Shown: positions 16,317 through 27,300 of the stretch, in pieces
How the letters are laid out: each line of letters begins with the position of its first letter
Position numbering within the stretch: position 1 is the stretch's first letter
From: Acidimicrobiales bacterium
Lineage (GTDB): Bacteria > Actinomycetota > Acidimicrobiia > Acidimicrobiales > Aldehydirespiratoraceae
Reading direction: 5' to 3'
DNA length: 64,000 bases
NCBI GenBank assembly: GCA_022425325.1
Contig: JAKMFW010000032.1
Span: 26,537-90,536 of the forward strand
Notes under the pieces: generated by a model
Databases searched by the model: none
What the model was told of the DNA's origin: nothing
What the model saw: the letters and a program-made list of their open reading frames with translations, nothing else
Made by a program: the position numbers and the translations under genes

Positions 16317-17138
16317 TCAGATGCTGACGGTCGTCAGGTCGTCGCCCAGAATGATCTCGCCGTCGAAATGCTCGGCGGCGAGGGCAATCCAGGCGTCGTA
16401 CTGCTCGGCGGGTGGCGCCGGGACCATGTGGGTCAGCATCAGCCGCTTGGCCCCGACTCGGGCTGCGGTCTGAGCGGCCTCGACGACATCAGAGTGGTAG
16501 TCGAGGATGTCCTGGATCATCTCCATGGGGATCTGCCGGACAAGGTCCTTGCGGATAACCGACTGCAGGTAGGCATCGGCACCAGCTGCGAGGACATCGA
16601 CGCCCTCACAAGGGTTGGTGTCTCCGACCAAGGCGACGGAGACCCCGTCGTGTTCGAGCCGGTACCCGATGGTCGGGGAGACGGGCGGGTGCTCCGTTGC
16701 CGCCGTCGTGACCATGACGTCGTTGATCATGAACGAGTCGCCGGGCTTGAGTTCGGTGACATCGAGTTGGGGACCCTTTGTCATCTCGTCGTGGTGGGCG
16801 ATGCGATAGCCGATGTCGAACTCAAGCATCGCCAACGTGCGGTCGACGAGTTCGACGATGCCCTCGGGGCCGAAGATCTTCAGCGTGGCGTTCTCTTGTG
16901 TCATCACCCAGTGGGTGGTGATGACATCGTTGAGTGCAGCAATGTGATCGCTGTGGAAGTGCGTGATCAACACGCCCCCAAGCATTCCGGGCAACGAGCC
17001 GGCCGCCGTCATCCTCATGACGACACCGCGCCCAGCGTCGAGGAGAATGTGGGTGTCACCCGCTTTCACAAGAGCGGCCGGGGCGGCCCGGTTGGCGTCG
17101 GGAATCGGTGATCCGGTGCCGAGCATCGTGATTTCCAT
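16317..17138 (-). CDS. Metallo-beta-lactamase-fold hydrolase (RNase Z-like)
   Basis: This is a 273-residue MBL-fold protein. THFHSDH supplies the His/Asp metal ligands, VGDTNP a further Asp, and LTHMVP the last His. The opening MEITMLGTGSPIPDANRAAPAALV resembles the RNase Z/arylsulfatase branch. No long exosite arm is apparent, so it is more likely a small-molecule hydrolase than tRNase Z. It is divergent from the GST-like gene. Confidence 0.83.
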   Translation of the reverse strand: MEITMLGTGSPIPDANRAAPAALVKAGDTHILLDAGRGVVMRMTAAGSLPGMLGGVLITHFHSDHIAALNDVITTHWVMTQENATLKIFGPEGIVELVDRTLAMLEFDIGYRIAHHDEMTKGPQLDVTELKPGDSFMINDVMVTTAATEHPPVSPTIGYRLEHDGVSVALVGDTNPCEGVDVLAAGADAYLQSVIRKDLVRQIPMEMIQDILDYHSDVVEAAQTAARVGAKRLMLTHMVPAPPAEQYDAWIALAAEHFDGEIILGDDLTTVSI

Positions 17139-17144
17139 GCGGCC

Positions 17145-17150
17145 ATCGTA
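17145..17150 (-). promoter_or_regulatory. -10 hexamer TACGAT of MBL gene
   Basis: TACGAT ends 6 nt before ATG 17138. A TTGACA lies upstream at a wide 19-nt spacing. Confidence 0.5.
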
Positions 17151-17179
17151 GAACTTTTGTCGTCGAGACTGTCAATTGT

Positions 17180-17185
17180 TACGGT
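17180..17185 (+). promoter_or_regulatory. -10 hexamer TACGGT of GST-like gene
   Basis: TACGGT ends 6 nt before ATG 17192; TTGTCG lies 17 nt upstream as a -35. Confidence 0.55.
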
Positions 17186-17191
17186 CACCGC

Positions 17192-18220
17192 ATGAGCGAC
17201 CAGCCGATCGTGCTTGCGGGCCAGTACGGCTCGCCCTATTCCCTCAAGATGCGGGCGGTCCTGCGCTACCGCCACATCCCGTTTCGCTGGGTGCTACGCG
17301 ACTCGAAGTGGGACGACCTTCCCGAGCCACCGGTGCGGCTGATCCCCATGATCGTGTACCCCAACAGTGATGGCAGCCACGGCGAGGTCACGATCGACTC
17401 ATCGCCACAGATCATGCGACTTGAACGCGAGCACACCCACCGCAGCGTCGTCCCCACCGACCCGGCACTCGCCCTGATCGACGCCATCATCGAGGACTTC
17501 GGCGACGAGTGGGTCACCAAGGCGATGTACCACTATCGCTGGGCGTACCAGGACGGCATCGACAAGGCCGGCATGCTGCTCCCCCTGTCGGGCAATCTGC
17601 AGCTCGATTCCGACGGCGCCCAAATGCACTACGACTTCATCACCCAGCGTCAGATCGGGCGCCGCGAACTCGTCGGCTCCACCGACATCACCCAGCCGAT
17701 CATCGAATCCTCCTATGAGCGGCTGCTCGATCTGATGACTGCCGGGTTCGCCGAACGAGATTTCTTCCTCGGCGACCGACCGGGGCGCGGCGACTTCGGC
17801 ATCTTCGGACAACTGACCCAGCTGGTGAAGTGGGATCCGACCTCGGTCCGGATTGCGGAGCAGCGAGCCCCAAAGGTGATCAACTGGGTCGACCGCACCG
17901 ACGATCTGTCATGGCTTCCCGTCGAAGACGACGACGGCTGGGTGTCGTTGGAGTCGCTCCCCTCCGCCACCCGCCGCCTCCTCCACGAGATCGGGGCCAC
18001 CTATGTCCCGTTCCTCCTCGCCAACGCCGACGCGCTGGAAACAGGGAAGGACGAGGTCGTGTGCGAAATCCTCGGCGATACCTACCGCCAGGGGCCGTTT
18101 GCCTACCAGGGCAAGTGCCTCGAGTGGCTCCGGCGGGACCATGCAGCGCTCTCCGACACCGACCGCGAACGAGTCGATGCCGTGCTTGCCGGCACGGGCT
18201 GCGAGGCGATGTTCGCCTGA
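17192..18220 (+). CDS. Glutathione S-transferase-like protein
   Basis: This 342-residue protein has an N-terminal thioredoxin/GST-like domain (LAGQYGSPYSLKMRAVLRYRHIPFRW, then the cis-Pro region RLIPMIVYP and DSSPQIMRLE). A GST-type all-alpha C-terminal domain contains RPGRGDFGIFGQLTQL. It is longer than a classic GST because of about 100 extra C-terminal residues. Actinobacteria generally lack glutathione, so the thiol partner is unknown. Confidence 0.8.
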   Translation: MSDQPIVLAGQYGSPYSLKMRAVLRYRHIPFRWVLRDSKWDDLPEPPVRLIPMIVYPNSDGSHGEVTIDSSPQIMRLEREHTHRSVVPTDPALALIDAIIEDFGDEWVTKAMYHYRWAYQDGIDKAGMLLPLSGNLQLDSDGAQMHYDFITQRQIGRRELVGSTDITQPIIESSYERLLDLMTAGFAERDFFLGDRPGRGDFGIFGQLTQLVKWDPTSVRIAEQRAPKVINWVDRTDDLSWLPVEDDDGWVSLESLPSATRRLLHEIGATYVPFLLANADALETGKDEVVCEILGDTYRQGPFAYQGKCLEWLRRDHAALSDTDRERVDAVLAGTGCEAMFA

Positions 18221-18234
18221 GCAGAGGGTTCGGA

Positions 18235-18422
18235 TCAGGCGACGTCGAAGCCGGCGTCGTCGATAGCCGCGAGAACTGCATCGCGCTCGCCACCGACGAC
18301 CTCGACGATCTTGGTGTCGAGATCGATCCGGACATCGCTGACCCCCTCGACCTTGCCGACCTCGCCGGTGATCGCCTCGACACAGTGCCCACAGCTCATA
18401 CCGGGCACGGAGTAGGTACTGA

Positions 18423-18426
<4 letters not shown>
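18235..18426 (-). CDS. copZ: Heavy-metal-associated domain protein, CopZ-like copper chaperone
   Basis: This is a 63-residue single HMA domain. GMSCGHC has the two Cu(I)-binding cysteines, with the expected beta-alpha-beta pattern after it. It likely delivers Cu(I) to the CopA pump encoded just upstream, whose stop it overlaps by 4 bp (ATGA). No CsoR or CueR regulator gene is adjacent. Confidence 0.9.
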
Positions 18427-20588
<2,162 letters not shown>

Positions 20589-20594
20589 GCGGTC

Positions 20595-20600
20595 AGGCTA
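20595..20600 (-). promoter_or_regulatory. -10 hexamer TAGCCT of copA
   Basis: TAGCCT ends 6 nt before ATG 20588. Confidence 0.5.
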
Positions 20601-20663
20601 CGACGAGACGGCGACGACCACAGGCACGAGGTGACGAGCAACGCGGAGCGGTCGTTGGCTTCG

Positions 20664-20669
20664 TAGCCT
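20664..20669 (+). promoter_or_regulatory. -10 hexamer TAGCCT of saccharopine dehydrogenase-like gene
   Basis: TAGCCT ends 6 nt before ATG 20676, a mirror copy of the copA hexamer. Confidence 0.5.
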
Positions 20670-20675
20670 CGGCAC

Positions 20676-21914
20676 ATGACGTCACGCTCTGATCGCCCGA
20701 ACGACATCATCGTCTTCGGCGCCACCAGCTTCGTCGGCGAAATCCTCTGCCGGTACCTCGTCAAGCGCCACGGCGCCGACGGTGATCTCGCCTGGGCCAT
20801 CGCGGGCCGGAACGAAGCGAAACTTGCCGCAGTCGCAGAGGCCACCGGTGCTGATGTGGCCCGGATCGTCGCCGACGCTGGCAACGCTGACGCCATGGCC
20901 GAGCTTGCCGAGTCGACCCGTCTCGTCATCTCGACCGTCGGCCCCTACGCGCTCTACGGCTCGGAGCTCGTCGCGGCGGTGGCCGCCGCCGGTACCGACT
21001 ATGTCGACCTCACCGGCGAGCCGCAGTGGATGCAGCGCATGATCGACGCCCACTCGGCGACGGCCGAAGCGAGCGGCGCCCGCATCGTGCACACCTGCGG
21101 CTTCGACTCGATCCCCTCCGATCTCGGCGTCTGGTTCACCCAGGGCCAGGCCGCAATCCGCTTCGACAAACCCTGCACCACCATCGCCATGCGGGTGAAG
21201 GCCATGAAGGGTGGAGCGAGCGGCGGCACGATCGCCTCGATGATCAATGTGGTCGACGAAACAAAGGCCGACCCGGAACTGCGCACAACACTGAGCAACC
21301 CCTATGCGCTCGCCCCCGACGGCATGCGTTCGGGGCCCCGCCAGCCCAGCGTGATGCGACCGACGAAGGACCTCGTCTCCGGCGAGTGGGTCGGCCCGTT
21401 CGTGATGGCCGGCATCAATACCAAGGTGGTGCACCGCAGCCACGCCCTGCTCGACCGGCCGTGGGGCGCCGGGTTCACCTACGACGAGGCGATGCTTATG
21501 GGCGACAGCCCGTTGGGTGCGGCGAAGGCTGCGGCCCTCGTCGGCGGACTAGGAGGACTCATGGGCCTCGCCGCGCTTGGTCCGGCCCGCGGCCTGCTCA
21601 ACAAGATGCTGCCCAAACCGGGCGAGGGCCCGAGCCCTGAGCAGCAGGAGTCCGGCTTCTTCGACCTTCGCTTCTTCGGCACGACCGCCGGCGGCGGCAC
21701 GATCACCACCAAGGTCACCGGTGATCGTGATCCCGGCTATGGGTCGACTGCCAAGATGCTTGCCGAGAGCGCCACGACGCTCCTCGCCACCGACCGGGAC
21801 CAAACGACCGGGACCCCTGGTGGCTTCTGGACGCCGGCAACGGCGATGGGTGACCGGCTGATCGAGGCGCTCGTCGAGCATGCCGGGCTGACCTTCGAGG
21901 TGCTCGAGAGCTGA
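20676..21914 (+). CDS. Saccharopine dehydrogenase-like NAD(P)-binding oxidoreductase
   Basis: This is a 412-residue protein with an N-terminal Rossmann fold (DIIVFGATSFVGEILCRYL, then AIAGRNEAKLAAV and VISTVGPYALYG) and VDLTGEPQWMQRM. It belongs to the group that includes the mycobacterial trans-acting enoyl reductase. Its reaction may be reduction of a lipid-linked double bond or keto group, but nothing in the context proves this. It is followed 33 nt later by a Gfo/Idh/MocA gene with its own promoter. Confidence 0.85.
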   Translation: MTSRSDRPNDIIVFGATSFVGEILCRYLVKRHGADGDLAWAIAGRNEAKLAAVAEATGADVARIVADAGNADAMAELAESTRLVISTVGPYALYGSELVAAVAAAGTDYVDLTGEPQWMQRMIDAHSATAEASGARIVHTCGFDSIPSDLGVWFTQGQAAIRFDKPCTTIAMRVKAMKGGASGGTIASMINVVDETKADPELRTTLSNPYALAPDGMRSGPRQPSVMRPTKDLVSGEWVGPFVMAGINTKVVHRSHALLDRPWGAGFTYDEAMLMGDSPLGAAKAAALVGGLGGLMGLAALGPARGLLNKMLPKPGEGPSPEQQESGFFDLRFFGTTAGGGTITTKVTGDRDPGYGSTAKMLAESATTLLATDRDQTTGTPGGFWTPATAMGDRLIEALVEHAGLTFEVLES

Positions 21915-21935
21915 TCACCCCCGATATGGATTCGC

Positions 21936-21941
21936 TACGGT
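21936..21941 (+). promoter_or_regulatory. -10 hexamer TACGGT of Gfo/Idh/MocA gene
   Basis: TACGGT ends 6 nt before ATG 21948. Confidence 0.5.
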
Positions 21942-21947
21942 GCCGCC

Positions 21948-22958
21948 ATGGCCGACACCGATCACGCGCCTCTTCGTTGGGGCATCCTCTCGACCGCCAA
22001 GATCGCCGCCCAACACCTCGTCCCGGCGATGCATGACCGTGCTGGCCACCGAGCCCACGCCGTCGGCTCACGTGACCTCACTCGGGCGACCCAATGGGCG
22101 CAGGCCAACGACATTGTCACCGCGCACGGCTCGTACGAGGCACTGCTCGCTGATCCTGACGTCGACGCGATCTACAACCCACTCCCCAACCACCTCCACG
22201 TCGACTGGTCGATCGCCGCCCTCGAGGCCGGCAAGCACGTGCTCTGCGAAAAGCCCCTCGGCCTCGACGCCGCCGATGCCCAACGCCTCGTCGAGGCGGC
22301 GACTGCCCACCCTGATCTCGTTGCGATGGAGGCGTTCATGTACCGCTTCCACCCGCAATGGATCACCGCACGCGACCTCGTTGCTACCGGCGCGATCGGC
22401 ACGGTGAAAACAATCCAGACCTTCTTCGCCTACTTCAACGACGACCCGGGCAACATCCGCAACCAGGCCGACATCGGCGGAGGTGCACTGATGGACATCG
22501 GTTGCTACCCGATCAGTCAGGCCCGAATGGTGCTCGACGCCGAACCGCTCCGGGTCACCGGCTCGATGGAGCTCGATCCTCGCTTCGGTACCGATCGGCT
22601 CACGTCCGCCATGCTCGACTTCGGCGATGGCACGACGGCCATGTTCACCGTCTCGACCCAACTCGAGCCCTTCCAGCGGGCCTGCATCTTCGGTACAGAG
22701 GGCCGGATCGAGATCAAGATCCCGGTCAACAGCCCGAACGATGCACCGACCGAGCTGACCATCACGACCTCGACCGGAAGCGAGACCCGCAGCGTTGGAC
22801 CGGTCGACCAGTACGGGGAGCAGCTCGATGCGTTCGCCTCAGCGGTGCGGGCCGGTACCCCCGCGCCCGTGCCGCTCAGCGATGGTGTCGCCAACATGCG
22901 AGTGGTCGACGCTGTCGTCGAGGCGGCGATCACCGGCACCTGGGTCGGGATCTCCTAG
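21948..22958 (+). CDS. Gfo/Idh/MocA-family oxidoreductase
   Basis: This is a 336-residue NAD(P)-dependent dehydrogenase. The N-terminal Rossmann domain reads LRWGILSTAKIAAQHLVPAM, the family's EKP motif is CEKPLGLDAADAQRLV, and the C-terminal domain holds GGGALMDIGCYPISQARMV. Members oxidise or reduce sugars, inositols or trans-dihydrodiols; the substrate is unknown here. Confidence 0.9.
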   Translation: MADTDHAPLRWGILSTAKIAAQHLVPAMHDRAGHRAHAVGSRDLTRATQWAQANDIVTAHGSYEALLADPDVDAIYNPLPNHLHVDWSIAALEAGKHVLCEKPLGLDAADAQRLVEAATAHPDLVAMEAFMYRFHPQWITARDLVATGAIGTVKTIQTFFAYFNDDPGNIRNQADIGGGALMDIGCYPISQARMVLDAEPLRVTGSMELDPRFGTDRLTSAMLDFGDGTTAMFTVSTQLEPFQRACIFGTEGRIEIKIPVNSPNDAPTELTITTSTGSETRSVGPVDQYGEQLDAFASAVRAGTPAPVPLSDGVANMRVVDAVVEAAITGTWVGIS

Positions 22959-22982
22959 ACGACCCCGCAGGGCCGCAGCACC

Positions 22983-23020
22983 GGTGGGGAACGAGGAAGA
23001 GGTCCGCCTCATCCCCCACC
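22983..23020. terminator. Hairpin between convergent genes
   Basis: GGTGGGG pairs with CCCCACC and an inner GAGG with CCTC. This makes a strong hairpin in the 72-bp gap between the convergent stops at 22958 and 23031. No clear T-run follows on either strand, so terminator activity is a guess. Confidence 0.4.
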
Positions 23021-23030
23021 AGGCAGTCGG

Positions 23031-23384
23031 TCAGTTGACCTGAATGATCTGCGCCACCGCGATGAGGGTGACCAGAACAAGGTTCGAGAGACGGAACACG
23101 ATGAACGGCGTTCGCTTGAACGCCTCACCCATCTCCGTGTTCGCCATCGAGTCCGGCATGCCCTTCATCAGCGCCATGAAGCCCTGCTGAGAATTCTCGA
23201 ACGTCAGCAAGCCGAAGAGCCCGACGCCGATCGCCGAAACCGTCAACAAGAACGACGAGTCGGAGAGGTCCCCGAACACGATGATGGCGGTGAGTGCCGA
23301 GACGGCAAGCATGTAGGTGTTCTGCGAGGCTCGCAGGTTGCCGGCAGTCTGGTCGCCGAGTTTGATCCACGTTTTTTCGTTCAC
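23031..23384 (-). CDS. Hypothetical membrane protein, three helices
   Basis: I do not recognise this 117-residue protein. It has three likely membrane helices at about residues 23-43, 45-65 and 92-115, and little else. GGAG lies 8 nt before the GTG start. It is monocistronic, between a Gfo/Idh/MocA gene and the initiator tRNA terminator. Confidence 0.7.
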   Translation of the reverse strand: MNEKTWIKLGDQTAGNLRASQNTYMLAVSALTAIIVFGDLSDSSFLLTVSAIGVGLFGLLTFENSQQGFMALMKGMPDSMANTEMGEAFKRTPFIVFRLSNLVLVTLIAVAQIIQVN

Positions 23385-23486
23385 TCAGGAACTCCAATCT
23401 CTTTGGGATGAATCAATTGTCGACCAAAACCTCCGAGCGGCTTGGGATACGCCTCAACGGGCGTATCGCCGACACCGTCACCCGGC

Positions 23487-23530
23487 GCCAAAACGCACAC
23501 GTCCCGGATTCTGCTGAATCCGGGACGTTC
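23487..23530 (-). terminator. Rho-independent terminator after tRNA-fMet
   Basis: A perfect 12-bp stem (23499-23510 with 23517-23528, six-base loop) is followed on the minus strand by GTGTGCGTTTTGG. It lies 38 nt past the tRNA 3' end and can extend further through CGCAC/GTGCG. Confidence 0.75.
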
Positions 23531-23565
23531 GTGCGATTGAAGCCTGCACCTTGGTGCATCCTCGG

Positions 23566-23642
<77 letters not shown>

Positions 23643-23647
23643 GCGCC

Positions 23648-23676
23648 ACCCTAGCGATGCGCCATGCGTTCCCCAA
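23648..23676 (-). promoter_or_regulatory. Promoter of tRNA-fMet
   Basis: Minus strand TTGGGG - 17 nt - TAGGGT ends 5 nt before the mature 5' end. Spacing is ideal; the -35 is only a partial match. Confidence 0.45.
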
Positions 23677-23736
23677 CCGGGTGCTGAGGTGCGGGTTCGG
23701 TTCGAACAACGCCACGATCGCGGCCAAGATGTCGTC

Positions 23737-24768
23737 ATGAAGATCAGCACCACCATCGGTTTCGACGGCGACCCGCAGCGCCTCGTGCAACAAGCCAAGG
23801 ACTTCGAGTCGGCCGGCGTCGACCTCCTCTGGGGCGCGGAGATCTACGGCTACGACCTCGTGTCGACGCTTGCGTACATCGCCGCCAACACCGAGCAGGT
23901 TGAGCTGATGACCGGCATCATCCCGCTGTATTCCCGAAGCCCGGCTCTCATCGCACAAACCGCGGCCACCCTCGACGCCCTGTCCGACGGCCGGTTCGTG
24001 CTCGGCCTGGGCACGTCAGGGCCGCAGGTGATCGAGGGCTGGCACGGCGTCCCGTTCGAGAAGCCGATGGCTCGCACCCGCGACACGATCGACATCTGCC
24101 GCAAGGTCTGGAGCGGCGACAAGGTCACCCACGATGGCAAGGCGTACTCGCTGCCCTACGACGGCGGCACCGGACTCGGCAAGCCCCTCAAGTTCATGAA
24201 CCGGCCGCCCGTCCGAGACATCCCGATCTCGATCGCATCGATCGGCCCGAAAAACGTCGAACTGACCGCCGAAGTCGCCGACATCTGGCAGACGATCCAC
24301 TTCGTGCCCGACCGCTTCGAGCAGGTGTGGGGCGAAGCGCTCAAGACGGGCCTCGCCAAGCGCGATCCGGAAAAGAAGCCGCTCGAGATCATCGCCGGAC
24401 AGTTCGTTGCGATCGGCAAGGGCGACCACATCCAAGAAGCCCGCGACGCAGCCCGCGGCCTGATCGGCTTCTACGTGGGCGGCATGGGCGCCAAAACGAA
24501 GAACTTCTACAACGACCTCTTCAAGCGGTACGGCTGGGAAGAAGAAGCCGAGGAGATCCAGGATCTGTTCCTGTCCGGGAAGCGGATGGAGGCGTTCGCA
24601 GCGGTGCCCGAGGAGTACATCGACTTGTCGGCGTTGATCGGCGACGAAGGGTTCGTGCGCGAACGCATCCAGGTGTTCAAGGAGGTGGGTGTGACCCATC
24701 TCAACGTGAGCCCGATCGGCCCGGATCCGCTCAAGCAGATCGAGATGATCAAGGCGTGGAGCGAATAG
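23737..24768 (+). CDS. LLM-class F420-dependent oxidoreductase
   Basis: This 343-residue TIM-barrel enzyme (MKISTTIGFDGDPQRLVQQAKDFE, then GTSGPQVIEGWHGVPFEKP and IPISIASIGPKNVELTAEVADIW) belongs to the F420-dependent branch that includes methylenetetrahydromethanopterin reductase-like proteins of actinobacteria. It likely transfers hydride from F420H2; the substrate is unknown. ATG 23737 is chosen because the fold starts there. A CAAGAT hexamer 6 nt upstream may be a weak -10. A PaaI-type thioesterase follows 34 nt later. Confidence 0.88.
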   Translation: MKISTTIGFDGDPQRLVQQAKDFESAGVDLLWGAEIYGYDLVSTLAYIAANTEQVELMTGIIPLYSRSPALIAQTAATLDALSDGRFVLGLGTSGPQVIEGWHGVPFEKPMARTRDTIDICRKVWSGDKVTHDGKAYSLPYDGGTGLGKPLKFMNRPPVRDIPISIASIGPKNVELTAEVADIWQTIHFVPDRFEQVWGEALKTGLAKRDPEKKPLEIIAGQFVAIGKGDHIQEARDAARGLIGFYVGGMGAKTKNFYNDLFKRYGWEEEAEEIQDLFLSGKRMEAFAAVPEEYIDLSALIGDEGFVRERIQVFKEVGVTHLNVSPIGPDPLKQIEMIKAWSE

Positions 24769-24802
24769 CGGGATGCCCCGGCACGAAGGGGGCGGTCAAC
24801 CA

Positions 24803-25225
24803 GTGAGCGACTTCTCTCTCACCCCCGAGACGCTCAACGACTCGATGTCCACACTCTTCACGAGTTCGGTCTTCCGGTGCCTCGAGGTCTCACCCACCCA
24901 CGTTCTGGCCGAGCAGAAGATCGACCAGAACGGCCTTCGCCCCGGGGGCTTCGTACCGGGACCGGTGCAGTTCAGCCTTGCCGATCTCGTCCTCTGGTAT
25001 CTCACCTCCGCCGCGATCAACCGTGTCGAGCCGATGGCACTCACCTCCGACCTCTCGATCCGGTTCCTGCGCCCGGGACAGGGCGAGATGCTCTACGCCC
25101 GAGCCGACCTCGACAAGGCGGGTCGACTCATGATCGTCGGGACGGTGAAGATCTGGGTCGACGACCGAGAGGACAAGCCGATCTCCGTCGCCCAGGGCAC
25201 CTACGTGCTGCCGCAGCCCGCCTAG
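24803..25225 (+). CDS. PaaI-family hot-dog thioesterase
   Basis: This is a 140-residue hot-dog fold protein (GFVPGPVQFSLADLVLWYLTSAAI ... LTSDLSIRFLRPGQGEMLYARADLDKAGRLMIVGTVKI) like PaaI acyl-CoA thioesterases. GTG 24803 gives the usual length; ATG 24773 would add ten residues. It is likely co-transcribed with the LLM enzyme. Its end overlaps the end of the RidA-family gene by 4 bp on the other strand. Confidence 0.82.
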   Translation: MSDFSLTPETLNDSMSTLFTSSVFRCLEVSPTHVLAEQKIDQNGLRPGGFVPGPVQFSLADLVLWYLTSAAINRVEPMALTSDLSIRFLRPGQGEMLYARADLDKAGRLMIVGTVKIWVDDREDKPISVAQGTYVLPQPA

Positions 25226-25602
25226 GGGCGCCGAGCAACGATCCGCACCTCGGCACGGGCATCCGGCAACGCCAGCCCGGTCGTACCGACTGCTGTCCAC
25301 GCCGGCCACGGCTCGATGACATAGCGGTCACGAACCTGCTGGAAGATCGACAGCTCAGTCATGTCGGTGTGCCAGCTGGTCATCTCGATCACGTCGCTCC
25401 AGGCCAGGTGCGCCTCGGTCAGCACCAACGTGATCGAGTCGAACAGCTGGGTGAACTGTTCCTCGGCATCCGCAGCGCACCGGCCATCAGGGCCCATGCC
25501 GGTGACGCCGCTCAGAAACGCAATGCCGTCGTGGACGACCGCAGGCGCGAAGTGCCATGCGTCGAAAAATGGCCGCTGGGATTCGGGGACAATGTGCTCC
25601 AT
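25222..25602 (-). CDS. RidA/YjgF-family protein
   Basis: This is a 126-residue protein of the RidA superfamily (FDAWHFAPAVVHDGIAFLSGVTGMGPDGR, AEEQFTQLFDSITLVLTEAHLAWSDVIEMTSWHTDM, ARAEVRIVARRP). The conserved Arg that binds the imine substrate carboxylate in true RidA sits in the last motif. It may remove reactive enamine or imine by-products. It is the last gene of the dioxygenase / sulfurtransferase operon; its start overlaps the sseA stop by 1 bp. Confidence 0.85.
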   Translation of the reverse strand: MEHIVPESQRPFFDAWHFAPAVVHDGIAFLSGVTGMGPDGRCAADAEEQFTQLFDSITLVLTEAHLAWSDVIEMTSWHTDMTELSIFQQVRDRYVIEPWPAWTAVGTTGLALPDARAEVRIVARRP

Positions 25603-26465
25603 CACCCGAGCGTAGATCGCTGGCTGTTCGGTTTCGGGGGCGTGGTTTCGGCCGGGAGCGTGTCGTCGGCTCCCCACTGCGACCACGACCCGACGTACAG
25701 CCTTGCGTCGGGGAGGCCCGCCTTGCGGCGAGCGAGCAGATCGGCGCATGCGGTGACACCAGAGCCGCAGTACACCACCACATTGTCGCCGTTGGCCCCG
25801 AGCGCGCCGTAGTGCTCAGCGAGCTCGGCCTCGGAGCGGAAGTGGCCGTCGGCGACGTTGGCACCCGCCGGCGCGTTCCGAGCACCCGGCACGTGCCCCG
25901 GCCTCGGATCGACCGCACTCCCCTTGGCGAAGCGATCGGGCGCGCGAGCATCGAGGATCGTCAGCGCACCATCGAGCGACTCGGCGAGCGCCTGCTTGGT
26001 GATGATGCAATCGGCTGGCCACTCAACCGGTGAGAACAACGCCGGCGCCGGGTTGGTTGGCCCGTCGGCCGTTGGCCCCTCCCAGGCGGCGAACCCGCCG
26101 TCAAGCACCGCAGCGGAACGCCCGAGCGCATCGAGCATCCACCACAATCGCGAGGCGATCATGCCCCCCGCATCGTCATAGGCGACGACTTTGGTGTTGT
26201 CACTGATGCCGAGGCGCCCCATCGCGTCGGCGAATGACGCAGCGGTGGGAAGCGGGTGTCGGCCGGCTTCGGTCGAGGCGGGTGAGGAGAGGTCGACGTC
26301 GAGATCGGCGAACACCGCCGAGGCGATGTGCCCACGCTCGAAATCGGCACGCCTCGGCCCGGCATCGAGCGACCAGCGCACATCGACGACCACGAGGTCG
26401 GCATCGTCGAGGTGAGCCGTGAGCCACTCGACCGAAACGATCGGCCCGTTTTCCTCGGTGCTCAC
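25602..26465 (-). CDS. Rhodanese-type sulfurtransferase (SseA-like)
   Basis: This is a 287-residue tandem rhodanese. The N-terminal inactive domain has ADLVVVDVRWSL and RADFERGHIASAVFAD; the C-terminal active domain has LTILDARAPDRF, PGHVPGARNAP and the loop CGSGVTA, whose Cys forms the persulfide. It moves sulfur from thiosulfate or mercaptopyruvate to a thiol acceptor. GTG 26465 was chosen because it falls 7 nt after the dioxygenase stop; a longer start at 26504 would overlap it. Confidence 0.9.
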   Translation of the reverse strand: MSTEENGPIVSVEWLTAHLDDADLVVVDVRWSLDAGPRRADFERGHIASAVFADLDVDLSSPASTEAGRHPLPTAASFADAMGRLGISDNTKVVAYDDAGGMIASRLWWMLDALGRSAAVLDGGFAAWEGPTADGPTNPAPALFSPVEWPADCIITKQALAESLDGALTILDARAPDRFAKGSAVDPRPGHVPGARNAPAGANVADGHFRSEAELAEHYGALGANGDNVVVYCGSGVTACADLLARRKAGLPDARLYVGSWSQWGADDTLPAETTPPKPNSQRSTLG

Positions 26466-26472
26466 GGCGCGC

Positions 26473-27291
26473 TCAGAACGGACGATCGCCGACGACGGTG
26501 ACACGCTCCATGCGACGATGCATCGGTAAGAAGTCGTTGGTGGCGGCGTGCTGCGCCGACCGGTTGTCCCACATCACGAACGTGTCGGGCTGCCAACGAA
26601 CCCGACACTGCACCGACGGACTCATGATCTGGCGTTCGAGATGGCGCAGGATCTCCTTTGACTCCTCTGGCTCAACATCAAGGATGTGCGAGGTGAACCC
26701 GATGTTGGTGTAGATCCCCCGCTCGCCCGTCTCAGGATGGGTGCGAATCACGGGATGGTGCTGCGCAGGGTACGTCTCCCGCATGGCCTCACGCTCGGCC
26801 GGCGCAACGCGGTCAGAAAACACCCGCATGTAGTCGTGCACCGCGACGAGATCGTCGACCCGCTCCTTCCACTCATCGGACAAACGCTGATAGGCCGCGC
26901 AGGCGTTGGCGAAGCACGTGTCGCCGCCATAGGGCGGGACGATCACCCCACGAAGGATCGACCCCATGGAAGGTTCAGCCCGCCAGGTCACGTCGCTGTG
27001 CCATCCCGCTGCCACAAAAGTCCTGCCCGTGTCGCCACCGGCCTCCAACACCACGATCTCGGGGTGCCCGTCGTCGTTCTCGGTGAACGGATGCACCTCG
27101 AGGTCGCCGAACAGTCGACCGAAGGCGATGTGCTGCTCCTGGGAGATGTGCTGATCACGCAGCACCAGCACCTTGTGGTCGAGCCACGCCTTGCGGAGTT
27201 CCTCAGCCGTGTCGGTCGAGATGTCGGCCAGATCGACACCGGTGATCTCGGCGCCGATCGAGGCGGTGAGCGGATGGATGCCGATGGCCAT
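26473..27291 (-). CDS. TauD/TfdA-family Fe(II)/2-oxoglutarate dioxygenase, copy 1
   Basis: This 272-residue enzyme has the facial triad: HSD in WHSDVTWRAEP (His and Asp) and the distal His in WDNRSAQHAAT, plus the Arg that binds 2-oxoglutarate in HRRMERVTV. The fold is that of taurine/alkylsulfonate dioxygenases; the substrate is unknown. It is a tandem paralogue of the next gene upstream, 9 nt away. AGGAGG precedes the ATG. A sulfurtransferase follows, so sulfur release is a plausible theme. Confidence 0.92.
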   Translation of the reverse strand: MAIGIHPLTASIGAEITGVDLADISTDTAEELRKAWLDHKVLVLRDQHISQEQHIAFGRLFGDLEVHPFTENDDGHPEIVVLEAGGDTGRTFVAAGWHSDVTWRAEPSMGSILRGVIVPPYGGDTCFANACAAYQRLSDEWKERVDDLVAVHDYMRVFSDRVAPAEREAMRETYPAQHHPVIRTHPETGERGIYTNIGFTSHILDVEPEESKEILRHLERQIMSPSVQCRVRWQPDTFVMWDNRSAQHAATNDFLPMHRRMERVTVVGDRPF

Positions 27292-27300
27292 GGTGTCCTC

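Noticed and set aside
20596-20668. Inverted repeat GGCTACGA ... TCGTAGCC, 57 nt apart
   Set aside because: Explained by two -10 hexamers (TAGCCT) in the same context for divergent copA and the saccharopine dehydrogenase-like gene; not a separate operator.
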